Source: Enterobacteriaceae bacterium ESL0689
GTDB lineage: Bacteria > Pseudomonadota > Gammaproteobacteria > Enterobacterales > Enterobacteriaceae
Assembly (NCBI GenBank): GCA_029433525.1
Contig: JAQTIF010000001.1
Span: forward strand, 992,001-1,056,000
Reading direction: 5' to 3'
Length of the DNA stretch: 64,000 nt
The position numbers and the translations under genes were made by a program. The notes below the pieces were generated by a model. The model saw only the letters and a list, made by a program, of their open reading frames with translations, had not been told where the DNA came from and did not search any database. Shown piece by piece: positions 1-10,189 of the stretch; positions within the stretch are counted from its first letter, which is position 1; each line of letters begins with the position of its first letter.

Positions 1-432
1 GATGGTGTCACCGATCCGCATAATCTCGGAGCCTGCCTGCGTAGTGCTGATGCCGCGGGAGTACATGCGGTGATTGTTCCCCGTGACCGTTCAGCCCCGC
101 TTAACGCGACAGCGAAAAAGGTAGCCTGTGGCGCGGCAGAGAGCATTCCGCTGATTCGGGTCACCAATCTTGCGCGGACTTTGCGTTTTCTGCAGGGGGA
201 AAATATCTGGATTGTCGGCACCGCAGGTGAGGCCGATCATACCCTGTATCAGAGCAATATGACGGGCGCACTGGCACTGGTGATGGGAGCGGAAGGCGAG
301 GGTATGCGTCGTCTGACGCGAGAGCACTGCGATGAGCTGATTTCTATTCCGATGGCCGGTTGTGTCTCTTCGTTGAATGTCTCTGTCGCCACCGGTGTTT
401 GTTTGTATGAGGCGGTGCGCCAACGTGGTTAA
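1..432 (+). CDS. rlmB: 23S rRNA (guanosine-2'-O-)-methyltransferase RlmB, 3' part
   Basis: RlmB methylates the ribose of G2251 in 23S rRNA with S-adenosylmethionine. The window starts inside the gene: the frame is open from base 1 and encodes the last 143 residues (E. coli RlmB is about 243). All three SpoU/TrmD-fold motifs are present: [20 protein letters not shown] at the start, [20 protein letters not shown] in the middle (knotted SAM site), and [20 protein letters not shown] at the end. The start codon lies upstream of the window. In E. coli it follows rnr and begins the region leading to yjfN and ula, as seen here. Family assignment is firm; only the truncation by the window edge limits it. 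Confidence 0.96.
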   Translation, partial: DGVTDPHNLGACLRSADAAGVHAVIVPRDRSAPLNATAKKVACGAAESIPLIRVTNLARTLRFLQGENIWIVGTAGEADHTLYQSNMTGALALVMGAEGEGMRRLTREHCDELISIPMAGCVSSLNVSVATGVCLYEAVRQRG

Positions 433-481
433 TGAAGGGCGGATAGTGGCTCAGTCAGTGATCAATTTGTAACACCCGTGA

Positions 482-514
482 CCTGACATCCTCATCAGAG
501 ACGAGGATGTCAGG
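482..514. terminator. perfect 12-bp hairpin between rlmB and yjfN
   Basis: CCTGACATCCTC (482-493) and GAGGATGTCAGG (503-514) form a perfect 12-bp stem with a 9-nt loop. It lies where rlmB and yjfN converge and overlaps the yjfN stop codon. There is no T-tract, so terminator function is inferred from position and stability. Confidence 0.5.
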
Positions 515-785
515 CGTAGAGTATCGCTTGTACCCACCAGTTATCGGGCTGCAGATTCTCACGCATCCGGATGATGCGATACCACGAGGCACCTTGCTCA
601 CCAGCTTTCATCGCGATCGCATGTTCAGCATCTTGCTGACTGCCAGTAATATTATTGATGAAAAGAAAGCCTATTTCATTCAATCCGGTCACGCAATCGG
701 CGTAAGCACATTCTGCCGGTTTGGCGTAAGCCGCTACCGTCGCCGCGCTCAGTCGCTGGTACGATAAAGTCAGATATCGTTTCAT
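510..785 (-). CDS. yjfN: YjfN, DUF1471 (YdgH/BhsA/McbA-like) protein
   Basis: A 91-residue protein of the DUF1471 family, small periplasmic or envelope proteins linked to stress and biofilm phenotypes; its molecular function is not established here. The C-terminal two thirds carry the family pattern: DCVTGLNEIG, an INNITGS strand, GEQGASWYRII, and a C-terminal WWVQAILYA. The start at 785 was chosen because GGAAG lies five bases upstream, and it gives 91 aa, the length remembered for E. coli YjfN. The N-terminus has a basic start but only a weakly hydrophobic stretch, so export is uncertain. The place between rlmB and yjfP/ulaR matches E. coli, where bsmA also lies here; bsmA is absent. Confidence 0.75.
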   Translation of the reverse strand: MKRYLTLSYQRLSAATVAAYAKPAECAYADCVTGLNEIGFLFINNITGSQQDAEHAIAMKAGEQGASWYRIIRMRENLQPDNWWVQAILYA

Positions 786-914
786 AATCACTTCCATTTC
801 GCATAGTCCCTGGGTCGATTCAGTATGATATTCAGAAGAACGTCAATGGACGCAATGCGCTGAAGTGTGGTATCGCTTATGGCATCCTCATGGCGAAAAA
901 CCGTTATGCCTTAG

Positions 915-1056
915 AGCCTATCCCATTAGGCTATTTTACTTGCCATTTTGGCCCTGAGCAGTGCTCGAAATCCTCACGTACTCCGTGTACGCTGCGGTTT
1001 CTCCGCGCTGTTCGTGTCCAAACTGGCTGCGCCAATAACGCCTGGTGGGATAGGCT
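915..1056. repeat. Dispersed ~142-bp MITE-like repeat, copy 1 (best preserved)
   Basis: The ends are inverted repeats: AGCCTATCCCA at 915-925 against TGGGATAGGCT at 1046-1056, extending with mismatches to about 16 bp. The interior has GC-rich inverted segments and no ORF of its own. Degenerate relatives are seen near 26384-26520, 39243-39385 and 55901-55962, sharing core words such as CTTGCCATT, GGTTTCT and AACGCCTGGTGGG. It lies between yjfN and the IS256 element, where bsmA would be in E. coli. It is non-autonomous and intergenic; mechanism unknown. Confidence 0.7.
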
Positions 1057-1083
1057 TTTATTATTGCCAGAAACGACAAGGCG

Positions 1084-2359
1084 GAGCCTGTAATTTAAAT
1101 TGTGTATCTGCCTGTTTTTGATATCTTCACTGCAACAACAGAGGCAGGTAAATTATGGACGAAAAAAACTCAGAACACTGGCAACTGAACTGGCCAAAAA
1201 CCTGAAAACTGAAGCTGACCTCAGTCAGTTTACCCGGATGCTAACGAAGCTGACCGTCGAAACAGCGCTCAATGCAATGCGGAGTTAACTGAGCACCTCG
1301 GGTATGATAAAAATACCAGAAAATCAGGCACAAATACCCGCAATGGCTACTCATCTAAAACCCTGCTTTGCGACGACGGCCAGATTGAAATCAGTACGCC
1401 ACGTGACCGCGAAAATACCTTTGAACCTCAGCTTATTAAGAAGAACCAGACCCGTATCACACAGATGGACAGCCAGATTTTGTCCCGGTATGCCAGAGGC
1501 ATGACCACACGTGAAATCGTTGATACATTTAAGGAAATGTATGATGCGGATATGTCACCCACTCTGATATCTAAAGTCACTGATGCGGTGAAAGAACAGG
1601 TTATCGAATAGCAAAACCGCCCGCTGGATGCCTTGTATCCCATTGTTTACCTTGACTGTATTTTCATAAAAGTCCGTCATAATGGCAGCGTGATTAACAA
1701 AGCCGTGTTCCTCGCGCTGGGTATTAATACCTCAGGTCATAAGGAACTGCCGGGTATGTGGCTGGCTGAAAACGAAGGGGCAAAATTCTGGCTCAGTGTC
1801 CTGACAGAGCTGAAAAACCGGGGACTTCAGGATATCCTGATTGCCTATGTGGACGGCCTGAAGGGCTTTCCGGATGCCATCAACAGTGTTTACCCGCAGA
1901 CCCATGTCCAGTTGTGCATCATTCACATGGTACGCAACAGTCTGAAATATGTGTCGTGGAAGGACTACAAAGCCGTTACCGGTGGCCTGAAAGCGGTGTA
2001 TCAGGCCGCCACAGAGGAAGCGGCACTGATGGCACTGGATAAGTTTGCCAGCGAATGGGATGAGAAATACCTACAAATCAGTAAGAGCTGGCGTGCGCAC
2101 TGGGAAAATCTCAATACGTTCTTCGGTTATCCGCCCGATATCCGCAAAGCCATCTACACGACCAATGCCATTGAATCGCTGAACAGTGTGATCCGTCAGG
2201 CGATAAAGAAACGAAAGGTATTCCCGACGGACGACTCGGTACGGAAAGTGATTTATCTGGCAATCCAGTCAGCCTCTATTATTGAGTTTGGTGATCGCCT
2301 GAGCGGGCACCTTTAATACGGTAATACGGTGGCAGTTACACAGAATGATTTACAGAGTC
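1084..2359 (+). mobile_element. IS256-family insertion sequence, decayed, with target duplication
   Basis: The left end (1084-1112) and right end (2331-2359) are imperfect inverted repeats of about 28 bp, around CTGTAA...TGTGTATCTGCC on the left and GGCAGTTACACAG on the right. The flanks are ACAAGGCG (1076-1083) and ACAAGGCC (2360-2367), 7 of 8 identical, as expected for an IS256-family duplication. The transposase inside is disrupted (see the pseudogene entry), so the copy is probably immobile on its own. A rearranged relative lies at 22178-23074. Confidence 0.88.
1155..2316 (+). pseudogene. IS256-family (mutator type) transposase pseudogene
   Basis: Once about 400 aa, of the DDE IS256/mutator class. 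Recognisable blocks are the N-terminal KKLRTLATELAKNLKTEADL, the central DRENTFEPQLIKKNQTRIT, the catalytic region with YLDCIFIKVR and DGLKGFPDAIN, IYTTNAIESLNSVIRQA near the end, and FGDRLSGHL at the C-terminus. Four lesions are visible: one base missing from the A-run just after the ATG; a 5-bp tandem duplication near 1275-1285 that shifts the frame; an amber TAG at 1609-1611 where the other copy has Trp; and an in-frame loss of about 17 codons after AIQSAS, near 2278. The lesions are seen directly; comparison with intact family members is from memory. Confidence 0.9.
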
Positions 2360-2647
2360 ACAAGGCCACCTGCGCCTTAATTTGTCCTGTCTCCTGATAA
2401 CCACAGTGTAGCCATAGACAGAATAATATTTCTCCAGAATGTTTCTAAAATGTTATCTTTAGCGCGTTTTTTATCCAAAAATAAGATGAAAATGTAATAC
2501 AGCTCTCAATATTGCCGATAATGGTTTCTCTGTTTTCTTGTCTCCCGATTCACCATCAGACCGTCGCTTTACCGATCGCGTTGTGACATGCTGCTCTGAT
2601 TGCCTTAATATCACGGAATAACAGGGGTGAATAAAAGGAGATAAGAA

Positions 2648-3364
2648 ATGATTACCGTTGAGACATGCCAGCTCGCGGGAAGTGAAGTGTTACATGCCTG
2701 CCCTCAACAGGCGATGGATAATCCGCTGCCATGCGTCGTTTTTTATCATGGTTTTACATCGTCAAAGCTGGTGTATAGCTATTTTGCTGTCGCACTGGCA
2801 CAAGCAGGATTACGGGTGATTATGCCTGATGCTGTCGATCATGGCAGCCGTTTTGATGGTGATGAGAACCTGAGAATGCAGCGTTTCTGGCCGATTTTAC
2901 TACAAAACATGGCTGAGTTTCCCGCGTTGCGTAAAGCGATTATCGCACAAGGATGGCTACAGGATAATCGGCTGGCGGTGGCAGGCGCATCTATGGGCGG
3001 CATGACGGCACTGGGGATCATGGCCCATCATCCGGATTTGAAAAGTGCAGTATCGCTGATGGGGTCCGGTTATTTTACTGATCTTTCACAAACGTTATAC
3101 CCTTCACATTTCACCAATACTGAACAACTGGCGCAATGGGAGATCAGCCATCGGCTTGAGGCACTGGCTAGCCGGCCTCTCTTGCTGTGGCATGGTGATC
3201 AGGATGATGTGGTGCCAGTGACACAGACACAGCGGCTCGAATCGGCACTAAAAGAGAACGGTCTGGCCTCTTTGCTGAGTTGTATTTATCAGAAGGGCGT
3301 TCGTCACCGTATCACCCCGGAGGCGCTGGCCGCAACGGTGGCTTTTCTGCAAAAAACACTTTAG
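2648..3364 (+). CDS. yjfP: YjfP, alpha/beta-hydrolase esterase
   Basis: A 238-residue cytoplasmic carboxylesterase of the alpha/beta-hydrolase fold. Motifs: oxyanion-side FYHGFTSSK near residue 33, nucleophile elbow GASMGGM (catalytic Ser near 116), an acid in [10 protein letters not shown] near 184, and a C-terminal His in [10 protein letters not shown]. It has no signal peptide. AAGGAGA precedes the ATG by a normal distance. The gene sits just before ulaR on the opposite strand, as in E. coli, and its TAG stop overlaps the 3' end of ulaR by a few bases (convergent). The E. coli enzyme acts on small acyl esters; the natural substrate is unknown. Confidence 0.92.
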   Translation: MITVETCQLAGSEVLHACPQQAMDNPLPCVVFYHGFTSSKLVYSYFAVALAQAGLRVIMPDAVDHGSRFDGDENLRMQRFWPILLQNMAEFPALRKAIIAQGWLQDNRLAVAGASMGGMTALGIMAHHPDLKSAVSLMGSGYFTDLSQTLYPSHFTNTEQLAQWEISHRLEALASRPLLLWHGDQDDVVPVTQTQRLESALKENGLASLLSCIYQKGVRHRITPEALAATVAFLQKTL

Positions 3365-4116
3365 ACGCCAATCACTTGTACACCCTGGGCTTCAAGTTGT
3401 CTGAGGATCTGCTCATCCGCTTTCTTACCAGTAATAACCAGGTCAATCTGGCTGGCTTGGCTGAAGAGCATACCAGCACGCTCGCCGACTTTGCTGCTAT
3501 CAACCAGCACAACCAGTTTACCGACAACATTCAGCATCTTTTGTTCAGCCATCGCGGTAAGCATATCTGTTTTATAGAGTCCTTCTGCCGTGAGCCCCTT
3601 ACCACTGGTAAACATCCAGTGCCCGGCATACAGGCTGTTCTCACTGCCCTGTGGACTCAGGGTAATCGCATGGCTACGATTATATTGTCCCCCCATGATG
3701 ATGACGCTGTCGTGTTCCTGATCGATCAAATAATTCGCCAGTGGCAGGTAATTGGTAATGATTTGGACGGCTTTTCCACATAACTCTTGCCCTAGCAGAA
3801 ACGCGGTCGATCCACAATTGATCACAATACTTTCGCCAGGGCTTACCAGTTGCGAAGCCGCATGGGCAATGCGTATTTTCTCATCATGGTTTTGTGCCTG
3901 GTGAATATTCATCGGTGACCAGCGCGGGCGTTGCTCATTGACTGCTTCAGCGCCATTGCGTACTTTTTTCAGCTTGCCGTTTTCGTCAAGTTTATTGATA
4001 TCACGCCGGGCGGTTGCCGGAGAGACACCCAGTCGCGAAATAATCTGCTCGACGGTGACAAATCCTGTTTGCGCCAGCCAGTCGAGTAAAATTTGATGTC
4101 TTTGTGCTTCAGCCAT
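3361..4116 (-). CDS. ulaR: UlaR, DeoR-family repressor of the L-ascorbate regulon
   Basis: UlaR represses ulaG and ulaABCDEF and is released by L-ascorbate 6-phosphate. The 251-residue protein has an N-terminal DeoR winged helix ([20 protein letters not shown], then the recognition segment [12 protein letters not shown]) and a C-terminal DeoR sensor domain with [20 protein letters not shown] and [15 protein letters not shown]. The ATG at 4116 was preferred to an upstream TTG at 4122 because it gives MAEAQRHQ and the E. coli length of 251. It is transcribed away from ulaG and separated from it by a hairpin. Palindromic AT-rich sites between ulaG and ulaA are its probable operators. Confidence 0.95.
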   Translation of the reverse strand: MAEAQRHQILLDWLAQTGFVTVEQIISRLGVSPATARRDINKLDENGKLKKVRNGAEAVNEQRPRWSPMNIHQAQNHDEKIRIAHAASQLVSPGESIVINCGSTAFLLGQELCGKAVQIITNYLPLANYLIDQEHDSVIIMGGQYNRSHAITLSPQGSENSLYAGHWMFTSGKGLTAEGLYKTDMLTAMAEQKMLNVVGKLVVLVDSSKVGERAGMLFSQASQIDLVITGKKADEQILRQLEAQGVQVIGV

Positions 4117-4187
4117 GAGCAAACTCGCTTAAAAATGATAAGCAATGATGATATTTGAAATAATATGAAAATAGCAACAGGGATAGC

Positions 4188-4221
4188 TTCCGGCGGCAAG
4201 ACAAGATGTCAGTCGCCGGAA
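4188..4221. terminator. hairpin downstream of ulaG
   Basis: TTCCGGCG (4188-4195) pairs perfectly with CGCCGGAA (4214-4221), loop 18 nt. It lies just after the ulaG stop and before the ulaR start. A T-run follows only on the plus strand (ATTTTTTAC), where no gene reads into it. For ulaG it is a stem without a good U-tract, so this is a tentative call. Confidence 0.4.
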
Positions 4222-4226
4222 ATTTT

Positions 4227-5291
4227 TTACAGGAAAGATTTGAAGGGTAAATCGGGTTCTATCGTGAAACAGTCGTCGAATCCACGCGGATAGTGGTACT
4301 CAAGGTTGTCTTTATCTAAAGGCCAGGTGAATTTGCCACCAACCTGCCAGATGAAAGGCTTAAAGCCATACTTCAGACGATCTTTTTTCATTTCCCATAG
4401 TAACCGGATCTCCTGGGGATCGGCCTGAAAGTTTGACCAGATATCATGATGGAACGGAATGACCACTTTGGCATTCAGTGATTCGGCCATACGCAGAATA
4501 TCTGCACTGGTCATTTTGTCAGTGATACCACGCGGGTTTTCGCCATAAGACCCCAGCGCGACGTCAATCTGGTAGCGGTTGCCATGACTGGCGTAGTAGT
4601 TCGAGTAATGAGAGTCACCACTATGATAAAGCGTACCAGCAGGTGTTTTGAACAAATAATTAACCGCGCGTGAATCCATACCGTCAGGCAGAACACCGGC
4701 TGCTTTTTGTTCCTCTGGCAAAGTGATTAATACGGTGCGATCAAAGGCATCAAGGACATGAATTTCAACGTCTTTTATTTTAATAACATCACCCGGTTTG
4801 ACCACTTTACAGCGCTCTGGCGGCACCCCCCAGCCTACCCACATGTCAACACAGGTTTGTGGGCCGATAAACGGCACATCATCTGCACAGTTTTGTAATA
4901 CGGCGGCGGCAACATTGACATCAATATGATCATTATGATCATGTGTTGCCAGTACCGCATCAAGCTGGCGAATAGCGAAGGGGTCGAGGACGAAGGGGGT
5001 GGTGCGCAGGTTAGGTTGTAATTTTTTTACGCCTGCCATACGCTGCATCTGATGACCTGTTTTCATGAGGGGATTACGGTGACTCTGTTTACCTGTCCCG
5101 CACCAGAAATCGACACACAGATTGGCTCCTCCTTCTGACTTTAACCAGATCCCGGTACAGCCTAGCCACCACATAGCAAACGTGCCTGGTGCGACCACCT
5201 CTTGCTCAATCTCTTCATTCAGCCAGCTTCCCCACTCCGGAAAAGTATTCAGGATCCATGATTCACGGGTAATAGAACTCACTTTACTCAT
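4227..5291 (-). CDS. ulaG: UlaG, L-ascorbate-6-phosphate lactonase
   Basis: UlaG hydrolyses the lactone ring of L-ascorbate 6-phosphate made by the UlaABC phosphotransferase, giving 3-keto-L-gulonate 6-phosphate for UlaD. It is a cytosolic Mn-dependent metallo-beta-lactamase-fold enzyme. The translation is 354 residues, the E. coli length, with the metal motif HDHNDH at 117-122, a later DSHYS segment and PFHHD near the C-terminal third. A good SD (AAGGAG) precedes the ATG at 5291. It is transcribed divergently from ulaABCDEF across a 347-bp control region, as in E. coli. No defects seen. Confidence 0.96.
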   Translation of the reverse strand: MSKVSSITRESWILNTFPEWGSWLNEEIEQEVVAPGTFAMWWLGCTGIWLKSEGGANLCVDFWCGTGKQSHRNPLMKTGHQMQRMAGVKKLQPNLRTTPFVLDPFAIRQLDAVLATHDHNDHIDVNVAAAVLQNCADDVPFIGPQTCVDMWVGWGVPPERCKVVKPGDVIKIKDVEIHVLDAFDRTVLITLPEEQKAAGVLPDGMDSRAVNYLFKTPAGTLYHSGDSHYSNYYASHGNRYQIDVALGSYGENPRGITDKMTSADILRMAESLNAKVVIPFHHDIWSNFQADPQEIRLLWEMKKDRLKYGFKPFIWQVGGKFTWPLDKDNLEYHYPRGFDDCFTIEPDLPFKSFL

Positions 5292-5307
5292 TTTGATACT
5301 CCTTGTT

Positions 5308-5337
5308 AATAATCAAAAATAATCATAATTTGATTTA
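5308..5337. promoter_or_regulatory. candidate UlaR operator near ulaG
   Basis: AATCAAA (5311-5317) is an exact inverted partner of TTTGATT (5329-5335), separated by 11 AT-rich bases, about 20 bp upstream of the ulaG start. The half-site word matches the second candidate at 5544-5578. UlaR binding in this divergent region is established for E. coli; assignment to these exact bases is inference. Confidence 0.5.
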
Positions 5338-5543
5338 TATTGTCACTGACATCATCGCCATGCAAGTCTGTTTTTGTCATTTTGATAAGCGTGAATCCTG
5401 ATGGCGCATCGATGAAATGAATATTTTATTTATGTTCATTTTTATATAATAAATTGAATTTAAAGTGATATTTTTAATTTTTACTCGTGGGGTAGCGGAC
5501 GTTGCAGCGTACAGATAAATAAATTGCGTGGCGTATCACAAAT

Positions 5544-5578
5544 AATCAAAATTAATCTTGTTGTGATTGATTTTGATT
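5544..5578. promoter_or_regulatory. candidate UlaR operator near ulaA
   Basis: AATCAAAATTAATC (5544-5557) and GATTGATTTTGATT (5565-5578) form an inverted repeat matching at 13 of 14 positions with a 7-bp centre, 60-95 bp before ulaA. ATCACAA and TTGTGAT words flank it. It shares the AATCAAA half site with the ulaG-proximal palindrome. The rest of the 5292-5638 gap is AT-rich and holds no ORF. Confidence 0.55.
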
Positions 5579-5602
5579 AATAGAGTGGCAGCAATGACAT
5601 GA

Positions 5603-7033
<1,431 letters not shown>

Positions 7034-7035
7034 TT

Positions 7036-7341
7036 ATGACAGTACGTATTCTGGCAGTTTGTGGCAATGGGCAAGGCAGTTCCATGATCATGAAAATGAA
7101 AGTGGATCAGTTTTTAACACAGTCAAATGTTGACCACGCTGTGAGCAGTTGTGCTGTGGGTGAATACAAAAGTGAACTGAACGGTGCGGATATCATTATC
7201 GCTTCTACCCATATTGCGGGTGAGATTAGTGTATCCGGTAATAAATATGTCGTTGGTGTGCGCAATATGTTATCGCCCGCAGATTTTGGCCCCAAATTGC
7301 TGGCGATCATCAAAGAGCACTTTCCCGACGATATCAAATAA
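7036..7341 (+). CDS. ulaB: UlaB, PTS ascorbate-specific EIIB
   Basis: A 101-residue cytosolic EIIB that takes phosphate from UlaC on a cysteine and hands it to ascorbate during transport through UlaA. The P-loop cysteine lies in [11 protein letters not shown] (Cys9). The ATG at 7036 was chosen over an in-frame upstream codon because TAAGGAG lies at normal spacing and it gives MTVRILAV, the E. coli start, and 101 aa. It sits two bases after the ulaA stop and nine before ulaC, typical of one polycistronic unit. Confidence 0.96.
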   Translation: MTVRILAVCGNGQGSSMIMKMKVDQFLTQSNVDHAVSSCAVGEYKSELNGADIIIASTHIAGEISVSGNKYVVGVRNMLSPADFGPKLLAIIKEHFPDDIK

Positions 7342-7350
7342 GGACGCATC

Positions 7351-7818
7351 ATGAAATTACGTGATTCACTGGTGCAGAACAATTCCATCCGTCTCCAGAT
7401 GGCAGCAGATAGCTGGCAGGAAGCGGTAAAAATTGGTGTTGACCTGCTGGTGGCCGCCGATGTGGTCGAGCCACGTTATTATCAGGCCATTCTGGATGGT
7501 GTTGCTCAGCATGGCCCCTATTTTGTCATTGCACCGGGTCTGGCGATGCCCCATGGCCGCCCGGAAGAGGGCGTCAAAAGAACCGGTTTTGCGCTGGTTA
7601 CGTTACAAAAACCCCTGGTGTTTCATCATGAGGATAATGACCCCGTGGATATCCTGATTACTATGGCCGCCGTGGATGCCACGACCCATCAGGAAGTCGG
7701 CATTATGCAGATAGTTAACCTGTTTGAAGACGAAGCGAACTTTGATCGTTTACGTGCCTGCCGTAGCGAGCAGGAAGTGCTGGATTTAATTGATAACGCC
7801 ACTGCGGCAGTTGCTTAA
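7351..7818 (+). CDS. ulaC: UlaC, PTS ascorbate-specific EIIA
   Basis: EIIA of the mannitol/fructose type, 155 residues. It accepts phosphate from HPr on a histidine and passes it to UlaB. The phosphorylated His is in [12 protein letters not shown] (His about 67). A later ITMAAVD segment is also typical of the fold. Translation starts at an ATG ten bases after an AAGGA site, directly after ulaB and 14 bases before ulaD. Confidence 0.96.
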   Translation: MKLRDSLVQNNSIRLQMAADSWQEAVKIGVDLLVAADVVEPRYYQAILDGVAQHGPYFVIAPGLAMPHGRPEEGVKRTGFALVTLQKPLVFHHEDNDPVDILITMAAVDATTHQEVGIMQIVNLFEDEANFDRLRACRSEQEVLDLIDNATAAVA

Positions 7819-7832
7819 TAAGGAAGATAAAC

Positions 7833-8483
7833 ATGTCATTACCTATGTTGCAGGTTGCACTGGATAACCAAACGCTGGCTGATGCCTACGGAACAACTCG
7901 CCTGATTGCGGAAGAAGTCGATATTATTGAAGTTGGCACAATTCTTTGTGTTGGCGAAGGCGTTCGTGCCGTTCGCGATTTAAAAGCACTATATCCGGAC
8001 AAAATTGTACTGGCAGATGCCAAAATTGCCGATGCGGGAAAAATCCTCTCACGGATGTGTTTCGAAGCTCATGCTGACTGGGTGACTGTCATTTGTTGTG
8101 CCGATATCAATACTGCCAAAGGCGCGCTGGACGTTGCAAAAGAGTTTAATGGCGATGTGCAGATTGAGCTGACAGGGTACTGGACATGGGAACAGGCCCG
8201 GCAGTGGCATGATGCAGGTATTCAGCAGGTGGTTTATCACCGCAGTCGTGACGCACAAGCTGCTGGCGTGGCATGGAGCGATGCGGATATCGACGCGATT
8301 AAACGCCTGGCGGATATGGGCTTTAAGGTGACTGTCACCGGTGGACTGGCGCTGGATGACCTGCCGCTGTTTGCGGGGATTCCGATCCATGTATTTATTG
8401 CCGGACGTAGTATCCGTGATGCGGCATCTCCGGTCGACGCTGCGCGTCAATTTAAACAGGCTATTGTCCGGTTATGGGGATAA
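7833..8483 (+). CDS. ulaD: UlaD, 3-keto-L-gulonate-6-phosphate decarboxylase
   Basis: Decarboxylates 3-keto-L-gulonate 6-phosphate (the UlaG product) to L-xylulose 5-phosphate and CO2. The 216 residues form an orotidine-decarboxylase-suprafamily barrel with the active-site DxKxxD signature DAKIAD (Asp62, Lys64, Asp67), a [13 protein letters not shown] segment and [13 protein letters not shown] for the phosphate loop. Length equals E. coli UlaD. AAGGAAG precedes the ATG. It lies mid-operon, nine bases before ulaE. Confidence 0.96.
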   Translation: MSLPMLQVALDNQTLADAYGTTRLIAEEVDIIEVGTILCVGEGVRAVRDLKALYPDKIVLADAKIADAGKILSRMCFEAHADWVTVICCADINTAKGALDVAKEFNGDVQIELTGYWTWEQARQWHDAGIQQVVYHRSRDAQAAGVAWSDADIDAIKRLADMGFKVTVTGGLALDDLPLFAGIPIHVFIAGRSIRDAASPVDAARQFKQAIVRLWG

Positions 8484-8492
8484 GGAGCGGGT

Positions 8493-9359
8493 ATGTTGTC
8501 AAAATCAGTTCCGCTGGGTATCTATGAAAAGGCACTCCCAGCCGGGGAAGACTGGCTGGCACGGCTGAATCTGGCCAAAACACTGGAATTTGACTTTGTC
8601 GAAATTTCGATTGATGAAACCGATGCACGCCTGGCGCGACTTGACTGGAGCGGTGAACAACGCCTGGCGCTGGTCAATGCCGTGGCTGAAACCCATGTTC
8701 GTGTTCCATCAATGTGCCTGAGCGCCCATCGCCGCTTTCCGCTGGGCAGCGAAGATGACGCGGTGCGTGCTCAGGGACTCACGATCATGCGTAAGGCGAT
8801 TCAGTTTGCTCAGGATACCGGTATTCGGGTGATTCAGCTTGCAGGCTATGATGTTTACTATCAGCAAGCCAACAATGAGACACGGCGTCGTTTTCGTCAG
8901 GGTTTGCAGGAAAGTGTTGCGCTGGCGAGCCGTGCTCAGGTGACATTAGCGATGGAAGTCATGGATTACCCTTTAATGAACTCGATCAGTAAAGCGCTGG
9001 GTTATGTCCATTATCTGAATAACCCGTGGTTCCAGATATATCCCGATATCGGTAATCTGTCGGCATGGGATAACGATGTGCCGATGGAATTACAGGCTGG
9101 CATTGGACATATCGTGGCGGTACATGTGAAAGATACCCGACCTGGCGTCTTTAAAAATGTGCCCTTTGGCGAGGGGGTTGTCGAATTTGAACGCTGTTTT
9201 GCGACGCTTAAACAGAGCGGTTATTGTGGGCCATACCTGATAGAAATGTGGAGTGAAACGGCAGAAGATCCGATATCCGAGGTGGCAAAAGCACGAGACT
9301 GGGTGAAAGGGTGCATGTCTCGTGCTGGTCTGATGGAGGCGCAATCATGCAAAAATTAA
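8493..9359 (+). CDS. ulaE: UlaE, L-xylulose-5-phosphate 3-epimerase
   Basis: Converts L-xylulose 5-phosphate to L-ribulose 5-phosphate, the step between UlaD and UlaF. A 288-residue AP-endonuclease-2-type TIM barrel (E. coli 284). Metal and active-site segments include [52 protein letters not shown] and YLIEMWSE. A strong AAGGAG precedes the ATG. The last codons run into ulaF by 13 bases, implying translational coupling, and account for the slightly longer C-terminus. Confidence 0.95.
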   Translation: MLSKSVPLGIYEKALPAGEDWLARLNLAKTLEFDFVEISIDETDARLARLDWSGEQRLALVNAVAETHVRVPSMCLSAHRRFPLGSEDDAVRAQGLTIMRKAIQFAQDTGIRVIQLAGYDVYYQQANNETRRRFRQGLQESVALASRAQVTLAMEVMDYPLMNSISKALGYVHYLNNPWFQIYPDIGNLSAWDNDVPMELQAGIGHIVAVHVKDTRPGVFKNVPFGEGVVEFERCFATLKQSGYCGPYLIEMWSETAEDPISEVAKARDWVKGCMSRAGLMEAQSCKN

Positions 9360-10033
9360 AGCAGCAGGTATTTGACGCCAATATGGATTTACCACGTCAT
9401 GGTCTGGTGACTTTCACCTGGGGTAACGTCAGCGCCATTGATCGTGAGAAAGGGCTGGTAGTGATTAAGCCCAGTGGTGTTGCTTATGAAACGATGAAAG
9501 TCGATGACATGGTGGTGGTGGATCTGGAAGGGCATGTCGTGGCAGGACACTACCGCCCCTCTTCTGACACGGCGACTCACCTGGCGCTGTATCAGCACTA
9601 TCCGGCGCTAGGGGGCGTGGTTCATACTCACTCGACTCATGCGACGGCCTGGGCGCAGGCCGGGCTTGCTATTCCTGCCCTGGGCACGACACATGCCGAC
9701 TATTTTCTGGGCGATATTCCATGCACCAGAGGATTGAGTGAACAGGAGGTTCAGGCGGCTTATGAACTCAATACCGGAAAAGTCATTATTGAAACACTCG
9801 GCGATAATAACCCGATGTATACGCCGGGCGTTATCGTATATCAACATGGCCCGTTTGCCTGGGGAAAAGATGCGCATGAAGCGGTACACAATGCGGTCGT
9901 GATGGAGGAGGTCGCCAGGATGGCATGGATCGCCCAGGGTATTAACCCCCAGCTGAATCCAATTGATTATTGGTTGATGAATAAGCATTTTATGCGGAAA
10001 CATGGGCCTGATGCCTATTATGGGCAGAATTAA
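9347..10033 (+). CDS. ulaF: UlaF, L-ribulose-5-phosphate 4-epimerase
   Basis: Last enzyme of the pathway: epimerises L-ribulose 5-phosphate at C4 to D-xylulose 5-phosphate, which enters the pentose phosphate pathway. A class II aldolase fold of 228 residues with zinc ligands in VVHTHSTH (His93, His95), an acid in PSSDTATH, and a C-terminal His near EAVHNAVV. The ATG at 9347 was chosen because it gives MQKLKQQVF, the E. coli start and length, with GGAGG upstream; it overlaps ulaE. It is the last ula gene; the accessory island begins 157 bp downstream. Confidence 0.96.
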   Translation: MQKLKQQVFDANMDLPRHGLVTFTWGNVSAIDREKGLVVIKPSGVAYETMKVDDMVVVDLEGHVVAGHYRPSSDTATHLALYQHYPALGGVVHTHSTHATAWAQAGLAIPALGTTHADYFLGDIPCTRGLSEQEVQAAYELNTGKVIIETLGDNNPMYTPGVIVYQHGPFAWGKDAHEAVHNAVVMEEVARMAWIAQGINPQLNPIDYWLMNKHFMRKHGPDAYYGQN

Positions 10034-10117
10034 AAAAACAGGCTCGGGCATCGGCAAATTATCTGCTGTTGAGCACCTGATAATGACAGGTAAATAAGCC
10101 TGGCTGGCCAGGCTCTT

Positions 10118-10146
10118 AAAGAAGGGAAATGTTATTTTCCTTCTTT
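10118..10146. terminator. hairpin after ulaF
   Basis: AAAGAAGG (10118-10125) pairs with CCTTCTTT (10139-10146) and the stem extends inward through GAAA/TTTT with one G-T pair. A second shorter palindrome (GCCTGG...CCAGGC, about 10098-10113) precedes it. Both lie between ulaF and the IS630 left end. Neither has a classic U-tract; probable but unproven terminators of the ula operon. Confidence 0.4.
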
Positions 10147-10189
10147 ATCAGCGAGTTGTTATCTTCTTTTATCGTATCGGCATCAAGCC

